Assembly: GCF_001638985.1 (NCBI RefSeq) | Contig: NW_017265146.1 | Coordinates: forward strand, 620,001 to 684,000 | DNA: 64,000 bases | Source: Phycomyces blakesleeanus NRRL 1555(-) | Lineage: Eukaryota; Mucoromycota; Mucoromycetes; Mucorales; Phycomycetaceae | Direction: 5' to 3' | In this document: one piece after another, positions 56,119 to 64,000 of the stretch | Layout: every line of letters starts with the position of its first letter | Position numbering within the stretch: the first letter of the stretch is position 1 | Position numbers and translations under genes: made by a program | The notes under the pieces: model-generated | Seen by the model: only the letters and a program-made list of their open reading frames with translations | Told to the model about the DNA's origin: nothing | The model's database searches: none

Positions 56119-57382
56119 GTTTTGTCACCACTTGATATTATTTTTATTTATTTTATTTTTTATGTCAAATCTTGAAATTACTTATAAAAGGATACCACAT
56201 TGAGGAATGTCAATCTTACATCATAATGTACACCTTTATTATCCACTAATGCACAATCCTTCTCCCCTTCCTTGTTAAATGCATATCAATCTCTTCTGGC
56301 TCCTCATGCTGTAGATGGCTTTTGTTATGCAGTTCCATTAACACAAATCACCACTTCTTTTTTGCTGACAATGTAGCATTCTTTTTGGCTTGGCTTCAAA
56401 TGTCCAACCCATGTTCAACTTGAGCTGCACAACACTTCTTATCACTCTGGCTGTCCTTTGAAGAACTTTTAAATATGCAGTCATATATACCCACTTTTCA
56501 CGTTCTCTATACGATATTATTCCTGCTGATGGTGAAATTCATATACTTGGGTGTTCTCCTTCAGAAAGAAAGATGATTTATTTTTCTTTTTGGGGAGTCA
56601 TTCATTGTTTCTCATTATCGTTATAGCACTCTTGCAACCATGGATACTCTTAATGCAGCTGGAGCTTGTTGATGGGCATTCAACATAAACAGCTATCCTC
56701 AAACACACCAAATCGCAAACAAAAGAAAAATCGTGATTCTCTTTAGCTTGATCAACTTCTCCTCTCTTTTCAGCCATCTCTCAAAATCTACACCACTTAT
56801 GTGATCACATATTGTTTTAGGGTGCACCTGAAGTACCATCTGGAAAACCCACTTAGACCACATATTTCATGATGTTCTCCTTTAACACCAACAATCCTGT
56901 TGTCTTAAGCTTCTCCTTGTTATTATTTCCTTTATTAAAAAAAACCAATCATGATTTATTATTAACTTGATAACGCTCTGTGGTAAATGAGTATACTAGA
57001 ATATATATATATAAGTGTTTATATAGAGCCTTTTGCACTATTATTCTCAGGGCTTATTTTTTTTTGCCTCAAGGAACTCTGTTACTACGGGACATCAATA
57101 TCAAAGGCTTCTTTTTTGTTAATCTAATAAACCTTTCAAAGCAGCAATAAAAAAAAAAGTCCTATGTTCCACGAAAGCATTTTTATACCAAAGAAAAAAA
57201 GGCGTCATACCCAAACAGACTTTTATTAATATTTTTGTACCTTTTGTACATCAACAAATTGTACTAATATGATGATGATAATTATGATTAAATTATACCC
57301 CAATATTTGAATCTTATTGTAAAAAGTTGTCTTACGACCCTTTCTCTCTCTCTTTTTGTAACTGACTCTACTCATTTTTACA
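56119..57382. other. Intergenic, no intact gene
   Basis: Between about 56230 and 56920 the base composition is less AT-rich and short protein-like frames appear (for example SPSERKMIYFSFWGV), separated by stops; this may be an old element but I cannot name it. The last roughly 100 bp before 57383 (CT-rich CTCTCTCTCTTTTTG) look like an F-box gene promoter or leader. Confidence 0.45.
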
Positions 57383-59233
57383 ATGGCATCACGGCTACCA
57401 TTCGAGATGCTTTTTCAAATCGCTGATCTTTTAGAGACAAAAGACAAGCTCTCTTGTGCTCTCACTTGTAAGAACTGGAGATATCCATTTCAAAAAAGCA
57501 TTTGGAGAAACGTTCGGGTCGAAACCCTGTTACAGTTCAAAGCTATTTGCAATATCATCGAGAACCCAAAACGTATTCCTACACCACTCGGCCAATCAGT
57601 ACTCACTCTACAAATAAGCCCAAATGTCTCCATACCACGTATACACCAAGACGTATTTTTTAAATTCTTACCAAACTTGAAGCACCTTGATCTTGGACGG
57701 ACCCGTTGCGAGGACATCCACAAAGAGATGGCAAAGTGTAATGGTACATGGAAGTCGCTCGAAAGTTTGACAATCCAGATCACCTATAATGAAATAGCAA
57801 AATCGACGGGAAAATTCATTGAACTATTGACAAATTGTCACAAGCTCCAGAAATTAAGAATATTTAAACAGGGCATCTATCAACCAGTTGTGTTTAATGC
57901 AAAGGACTTTGACAATCTCCACCAGAAATTGCAGCAGTTGACGTCCTTCGATGCTTGTATATCTCTCAGTAATGACTCGGAAACAGAACAGCATATAAGA
58001 TTAGGCACTGTACCCGTACTTGCTTTGACTACCCTTGAGCTAAGGATGTGTGAGTGGAATGTTTTGTGGGCGTACCATTTTGCCCACAAGTACCCAAACT
58101 TGCGCTTCATCAGATGGAATACTATAAATGCGCAGTACTATAGAATATCTCCAAATCGCACGCAACGAAGCCCACATATTTTGGATTTCAATACAGGTGT
58201 ACTCCAACATTTGGAAACGTTCGAGTTCACCACTAGTGACGTCTTAGAAACGGAACATCATGCTTTCTGGGGATTTCTTTGCTCATTAAGAATTCCTATC
58301 AAAAACTTAAAGTACGAGACGAAATCCGACAAGGTCAATAGACTATTCTTTAAAACGATCATTAAGCAGTTTATGGAGTTTTTTTATGAGACACTCGAGA
58401 CTCTTTCAGTCAAAGGAGATATATTCTACAGGAGTATGCTTAATTCAAGACTGGAAATACCCTCTTACTGCCCATTGTTGGTGGATTTTGAAATTAACTC
58501 ATGTAATGTGGCTATTGAGTTGAGAAGCCTTCTTGACAATTGTGTTGCCCTGAAACGACTGAGGTTTTCCAATGGAGCATTTGTACTTTATTCAGAGCCC
58601 ATGATAATCCGACATACAGACCTGAAAAACCATCAGCATGGATTACAGACTTTGGAATTAAACCAGGTTTCTGCAAGCTTCGATATGGTTAACTATATTT
58701 CTTCCAGGTGCAAGAGCCTCAAATATATGAGCTTGGAAAGTACATGTATATCTGGATTTATTTCTGGAAAAGACATGTCCATGTTTCTCGACATGTCTCA
58801 CATCTCCTTCAAGATACTACACCTAGCAAATGTCAGATTTACAGCATTCAATGTGGACAAGAACGAAAATACCAATGTCAACTTATTGGTCTTGTCTCAA
58901 TTGGACAACTCTCTCTCATCATATAAGAAAAATGAAAATACGGATTCAAAATATACTCTAGTAGAACGTCGCTTTCAGCATTTAGCTTGGTTTCACATCT
59001 TTACTGATCATGACGACGACATGAGCTATAAAAAGGGTCTCAATAAAATTCCAGAGCAAGAAGCTAATACCATTTCAGAATACTTTCGATATACTGACCC
59101 CAAGAGACGTACCGAAAAGTTTAAAGCTGATATATTATCGAATAAATATGATGTCATAGAAGAATTTAAAAGTGATCTTTGTAAAGGTTATATCGAATTG
59201 AGATGCAAACACATAGAGAAGTATACTACTTAG
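57383..59233 (+). CDS. F-box/LRR protein, 616 aa (plus strand)
   Basis: Intact single-exon gene and the only F-box paralogue on the plus strand. F-box at residues about 3-48 (RLPFEMLFQIADLL, ALTCKNWRYPFQKSIW), degenerate leucine-rich repeats, and the C-terminal family motif DLCKGYIELRCKHIEKY. It is the most diverged member here (for example LELRMCEWNVLWAYHFAHKY where the others have LDLDLLDWD.LWLYYFSYKY). Expected role: substrate adaptor of an SCF ubiquitin ligase. No overlap with mobile elements. Confidence 0.9.
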   Translation: MASRLPFEMLFQIADLLETKDKLSCALTCKNWRYPFQKSIWRNVRVETLLQFKAICNIIENPKRIPTPLGQSVLTLQISPNVSIPRIHQDVFFKFLPNLKHLDLGRTRCEDIHKEMAKCNGTWKSLESLTIQITYNEIAKSTGKFIELLTNCHKLQKLRIFKQGIYQPVVFNAKDFDNLHQKLQQLTSFDACISLSNDSETEQHIRLGTVPVLALTTLELRMCEWNVLWAYHFAHKYPNLRFIRWNTINAQYYRISPNRTQRSPHILDFNTGVLQHLETFEFTTSDVLETEHHAFWGFLCSLRIPIKNLKYETKSDKVNRLFFKTIIKQFMEFFYETLETLSVKGDIFYRSMLNSRLEIPSYCPLLVDFEINSCNVAIELRSLLDNCVALKRLRFSNGAFVLYSEPMIIRHTDLKNHQHGLQTLELNQVSASFDMVNYISSRCKSLKYMSLESTCISGFISGKDMSMFLDMSHISFKILHLANVRFTAFNVDKNENTNVNLLVLSQLDNSLSSYKKNENTDSKYTLVERRFQHLAWFHIFTDHDDDMSYKKGLNKIPEQEANTISEYFRYTDPKRRTEKFKADILSNKYDVIEEFKSDLCKGYIELRCKHIEKYTT

Positions 59234-60049
59234 GAGCCTGAACAGGATTCTTATCGATTCGGAAAAGAATTTTATAATAAACTCTATAAAAATAAAGGTA
59301 AATAAATAAATAAAAAGAATTAAATTAAGCTTTCTTTGTTACTTAATTGTATAGAAACAGTTTTTTTGTGTATTTGAATTCGGATTTGAGAAAAGTCCCA
59401 GTTGGTTAATGCAGCATATTTGTAGAGAGGTACTTGTTATTTGCTTTGCCCACATATTGAATTTAAATATATGTGGCTATCTATCAAATATTAAACTACA
59501 TGATAAACATGAATATATAATATGGGTTTCTACATAGGATATTTGTATCTAAAATTTGGTTCGATTTGACTGAAGAAAAGAAAGAAAGAATATTAATATG
59601 ATATTTGATCAATATAGTGACCCGCCGAACTCAAATATCTTCTTTTCGAATTTGATCGAATAGCTCAAGATAGTTTCAAATCAAATACAAAATCATTATA
59701 ACAGGGCGTTTTTTTATCAGTTTTCGAGGATTAGAATTTAACTTTTTTTTTTTACTATTTATGAGTACCACTGTGAAACGTATGTTTATTTTAGGAGATC
59801 TTACTTGTTAACATAAAAGAAGAACTGCAAAGTTGTCTCATATACTTTTGTTTTTAATTTCATTTCGTCTTCTAAAATATTCATGGATAGACAAAAGGTT
59901 GTGAATCTATAAATCGCATTCTCCAATTTTTTATATCAATGGGAGCCAATCATTTCTTTTATATTAAAGTTGAGCATTGTAACTGTCTACTGTTTGAGAG
60001 CTTGTGAGATACCATAACAGCAATATTTCGTTGCTAGGTTGTTGTTAGT
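59234..60049. other. Intergenic, no gene seen
   Basis: AT-rich 3' flank of the F-box gene, up to the start of LINE-derived sequence. Confidence 0.5.
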
Positions 60050-61925
60050 TTGCTATCTTTTTATAAATATAATTCTAAGTATCATATTAGGATAGTCTTA
60101 CAAACACAAAGAGCGGACATCATTGACCAGATTCAGCGCAGATTCGACTCTCTTTTCCACAACCAAACTGCACCTCCTCCCATCCACAGACCACATGCTG
60201 TGCGAAACCAGCACATCAGCAACTTGGGCGCAGTGCAAGGATTCTCGTATAGGCGTAATACTAATCTTGAACACCTCCTAGCCGAAAGGTTACTCTCTCA
60301 GCTTCTTCTAGAAACCGAATATGTTGACGGGAACGTTAACAAGTCTGAAGTATATACCTCAACACTGTACACGCAGTTTACAGAAGTGGGAACCGAGATT
60401 AACGCACAGTAAGATGTTGAGAGCATAATTCAGGATTTACTTTCGGGACATAGGTGGCGAGAAGCAGGTGAAGGGTCCAATAACTATTTCTATCTCTGCC
60501 TGAAGGAGCTCAGACAGGAACAGTACATACACCCACTTTGGGATGGCAACAGACTGATTCATTCTCCAGGAAACATGAAAATGCGCTCAAGAAGTATATT
60601 TGGACTCGTACTCAGCAGAGCTCATTGATGACACAGCAGTTACATCTTTATTTGACAATATATCTCCCAAAATACGTATATCTGAGGGAGTGTGAGCTTT
60701 CCTGGTTGTCCCATAGACAATGACGGATAACATGGAAGCTATCAAACGAAATCCTCATAGCAGCCCTGGAGTTGGCAGAATTTCATATGAGCTTCTGATC
60801 CTTTTGCTTTAACATGATTTCGTAAAAACCTTGATTATGAAAGTATATAATGGTACCCTTCAGTACAAGAAATTTCTTCCCTCGTGGAAACAAGCGATTG
60901 TAGTCATGTTGCCTAAAAAGAATACCTTACGTCCCTTGAGAACTGGCTGCTGATATTGCTTACCTGTATTGGTGCAAAACTGTTCACTTGTCTACTCACC
61001 TCGCGTATATCCGATTCTATGGCCTCTTCAATTAACCCATATCAGACTAGATTCTTGGGGGTGTCAGTTTATTGCCGACAATGGGTTGTTCAAAGGACTC
61101 ATTATGGACAGTGCTAAAAAAAAAGAATCTTTCCAGAACTGGCTTACGACTTGATCAAGAAAAACCATACAATATATTACACCCTAGATACATTAGCAAG
61201 TAACCAGAGAATTTTTTCTCTTCTTCTATGTTTGCTTCTACCCTCTCGTAACTATTTTTTGAATCGACGCTCTGCATTAATGTAAACGGGTTCTTATCGT
61301 CGTCCGTAGCATAGAACCGAGTTCTACGACAAGGCGCTCTACTTTCTCGATTGCTTTTTAACCCAGCTCTCGATCCATTACTCCGTACAATTCTGGCCAA
61401 TATTGCTATTCCCAGGTTTGCCCTTTCCTATAGCTTTGTACGTCTTCTCTAAGACATGACCGATTCCAACCCGATCAAGCCTTTAGTTTATGAAGATGAA
61501 ATTATAGTATTCCTTAACACGTCCACCGAACTCAACACCCTGATGGACCAACTCTAGGTGTATGAGTGTGCTCACAAAGTAAGGATAAATTGTGATAAAG
61601 CCATCTCAGTCTCTCTTCCTGGGTCAGAGCAATCACACTGAGCTACTCGCTTTAAAGATCAAGGTATCACCTCTTGGAACGACAAAAAAAATACAATCCG
61701 TCATATACCTGGAGTTCTCCCTCACTAACCCCAAGAAACAGCTGTCCATGGCCTTTGTCGACATTCTCATTAAGATTCGCACCCATGTACAGCTCCTTTC
61801 ACAGCGCAATTTTTCAGTACTAGGACGAGGATTGATTGTAAATCCATTACTTCTGCGTTGTGTCTGGCATTTTATTCGTGTTATAGCACCAACAGCGGTT
61901 TGTCTAGCTAAATGCTTTAACTGAA
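60050..61925 (+). pseudogene. Degenerate LINE endonuclease/reverse transcriptase
   Basis: Plus-strand translation in changing frames gives RADIIDQIQRRFDSLFHNQ, NPHSSPGVGRISYELL, LPSWKQAIVVMLPKKN, LTCIGAKLFTCLLTSRI, RVLRQG, LLFNPALDPLLRTILANIAI and a catalytic box YEDE (near 61490) where a working non-LTR reverse transcriptase has YADD or FADD. The order is that of the LINE RT domain. One catalytic Asp is replaced by Glu, and stops and frameshifts are frequent, so it is inactive. Confidence 0.85.
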
Positions 61926-61952
61926 TTTTCTTTCAATAACATTTAAATGATT

Positions 61953-62175
61953 TCTAAGATCATCCACAGCGATCTGTGTAAACTCACCGAATATGTAAAT
62001 TTAGATATAAGATTTAGATTTTTCATCCACAGCGGTTTGTTTAAATAAATGTTTTGACCATTTTTTTAGGCAATCATTTAACGGATATCTAAATCCGGCT
62101 CTTCACTAAGACATTTGAGCAATAAAAAGATGTGACTTCAGGTTTAAATAGACCACTGTGGATGCTCTTAGGGTA
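61953..62175. mobile_element. MITE-like inverted repeat, about 220 bp
   Basis: The left end CTAAGATCATCCACAGCGATCT and the right end, read in reverse complement, CTAAGAGCATCCACAGTGGTCT match over about 30 bp. A further internal CATCCACAGCGGTTTG copy lies near 62022. It sits between two opposed LINE relics. Confidence 0.6.
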
Positions 62176-62219
62176 AGAGTGAGGGTAATGCTATAAGGAG
62201 ATACATAGTGAGAGTCATG

Positions 62220-63390
62220 CTTTAGCTCAGAGCAGAGGCGAGGACCACAAAGGGGAGGAAAGGGATAGAGTTAATGCGGAAAGACCAGTAGGGGTCCCAA
62301 ATGACAAGGACGGTCAAGCCAAAGACAGGGGCAGAAAGAACATCAAGGTTAAGCGTGGGAGGGAAGACGAATGACTGGGAGGCAGCTGAGAGTACAGATG
62401 GCAGAGGGACGGCGCAAAAGAATTCCAACCAAAAGTCTAGTCATACCACGGATTTTAACTGACAATCAAGAAGAAGATGCTCTTGCGTCTCAATGGACCT
62501 CTTACAAATCGTGCAGAGAGGAAAGGATATAATGGAAGGCATGATGCGGTAGAGAAGAGCACGGCACAAAATATTGTGGTGAAAACCGAGAAATCAAGCA
62601 TTACATGCCCTGTGAGGAAAGGCAAAAGACCAGAAAGAGCAAAGTTGTTGTTAGAGGAGAGATGACTGGATGGGACGAGCAGTAATTAGTTGATATGAGC
62701 AGACAGAGCGGTAGTAACGAGCTATTATACGGGGTCAAGTCTGATCCGGAAGTTGTGCTGACAGAGGCGGGTGAAGGCTGATGGAAGATCCTTCTTGAAT
62801 GGAAAAATCTGGCTGTTGGAACTCAAGTATAAAGGAGGAAATGGATGTACGAAAAAGAATGGGATGAAGAACTATTGTGCAATCGCGAAGTCTTTTGAGG
62901 ATGCCGTTGAGTGTGACGGAACGGGGTAGAAGACGAGAGGGAGCAGCTGGGGTGAGTATATCCTACTCGGGTTCGATTGTGTATAGGTGGTAAACTCGCA
63001 AATCCAGTCAAGCTGATCAATAATGAGGATGTGAGGGTAGACTGGAGATCACAGAGGACAAAGGAAGGGCGAGACAGCTGGGAAGTTTGAGCACCACTTG
63101 TTCAAAGTTCCGGGGAGGATATCCGTAGCCTTCAGGACGAGATGTAACGGGGAGTTGAGAGTGCGATGGTTGTGAGGGCGACAGTCAGGAAAGAGCAGTG
63201 AAAGAAGAGGGTTAATGGTAGAAGCTTTAGAGCGAAGGAGAGTAGAGAAACATTGGGGAACGAGACCCCGAGGCAGAAGAGGATTGCGGACGAGTGGCTT
63301 TAGCCAAAAAAGTTGCAGAGCACATTTATGTATACCAGGATACAAGATATTAAGGCTACCCTGAAGTCGGGGCAAGCATAGTGTCAAGGG
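62220..63390 (-). pseudogene. 3' part of a second LINE, minus strand
   Basis: The minus-strand frame at 63387-63049 reads LPRLQGSLNILYPGIHKCA, then LKPLVRNPLLPRGLVPQCF, as in the LINE region downstream of RT. Near 62500 it shows CTICKRSIETQEHLLLDC, a zf-RVT zinc-binding motif (C-x2-C-x-n-H-x4-C). The segment 62428-62222 is the hydrophobic C terminus. It is broken by stops. The orientation is opposite to the RT relic at 60050-61925. Confidence 0.75.
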
Positions 63391-64000
63391 TGGCTCTCTT
63401 TAATAAATAACACTCATAGAACTTATTGTTTCTTTTCAGATTATTCCTATATCTCAATTTGACACTCATTTTTATATAAACGTTTTCTTGTTTCCTACAC
63501 TAGCTTGGTCACATATTCTTCTCTTTTACATCTCATTTATTAATAATAATAAAATAACTATTTGTATAATGTACTTGATAGGCTTAAGCCCTTTACAATA
63601 AATATAAGCTGCTATATTCTAATTACTCAAAAAATAATAATAAGAAATTTGATAAGTGGTTATTGGAACAAAGAGTTTATTCTCAAAAGAATTACTTTTA
63701 TTAACAACAGATTCTAAAAAATGAAAATGAAAATGAAAATTAGACTTTTGTGCATTTAAAAAAGCTTGTATAAAGATAAAACTTGCTTTATGTGAGGGCA
63801 TTTGCCCATTTGGTGTATTGTGCCATAAAAAGGTCAACTGTATTACACGGGATCTTGACGCGCAATACAGACAAGAGCTGCTAGTATACTACGGGACCTT
63901 GACGTAGACATACTAGCCTAGACTGCCATTAGAGGAAGTGACGCCCCTGTCCTATGACACAATACTCGCCATACCTTCCGCCCCAGTAATGACGGCTGTA
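63391..64000. other. Terminal stretch, no gene seen
   Basis: AT-rich to about 63840; then GC-richer sequence with two direct copies of ACGGGA(T/C)CTTGACG (about 63847 and 63892) to the window end, perhaps the start of another element. Confidence 0.4.

Noticed and set aside
1..64000. tRNA genes and CRISPR arrays
   Set aside because: No cloverleaf with an A box and a GGTTCGA-type B box was seen, and the repeats present lack the regular spacer structure of CRISPR.

Overview
The window looks like nuclear DNA of an early-diverging filamentous fungus, most likely Mucoromycota (Mucorales-like; inference). The DNA is AT-rich. Conserved genes carry many short GT-AG introns with CTAAC-type branch sites, a U6 snRNA gene is present, and there is a local family of F-box/leucine-rich-repeat proteins. 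Much of the rest is decayed transposons: Helitron, Tc1, mariner, LINE and MITEs.

Layout. 1-4490 is one arm of a 4.4 kb inverted repeat whose partner is 33149-37648. Each arm carries an identical GC-richer 643-codon ORF of unknown function. The arms differ at only two substitutions, one AC dinucleotide and one 8-bp repeat unit, and both end inside the 3' end of a degenerate Helitron-type helicase. The roughly 28.7 kb between them holds three F-box/LRR genes (one broken by an in-frame amber codon), a Tc1-type transposon with a frameshift, a mariner relic, a five-exon gene of unknown function with two frameshifts, and a Tc1-derived MITE. It also holds the most unusual locus of the window, at 29.4-31.9 kb.

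That locus is a tandem series of about 150-bp units, each with complete splice signals (GTAAGT, ACTAAC, CAG/TAG). It is followed immediately by a divergent 5.8S-LSU rRNA-like sequence in which the 5.8S part runs straight into the LSU part through a UUCG-closed hairpin, with no ITS2. I recognised the LSU identity by eye from conserved motifs in the right order; it needs a covariance-model search.

37.6-42.9 kb is gene-poor: GC-rich unique sequence, a small inverted duplication, and a G-poor A-rich tandem repeat block. 42.9-59.2 kb is the conserved part: an F-box/LRR gene, an HD-domain phosphohydrolase (5 exons, 235 aa), an Akr1-like ankyrin DHHC palmitoyltransferase (8 exons, 735 aa), a MAT2B/RmlD-like NAD(P)-binding protein (11 exons, 296 aa), a divergently transcribed tubulin-folding cofactor C (6 exons, 325 aa), U6 snRNA, and a fifth F-box/LRR gene. 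Exon joins were worked out by hand, and the four conserved spliced genes sum to exact multiples of three. 60-63.4 kb holds two opposed LINE relics and a MITE.

The genes do not form one pathway. The conserved genes are unrelated housekeeping functions, and the F-box paralogues are probably lineage-specific ubiquitin-ligase adaptors (inference).
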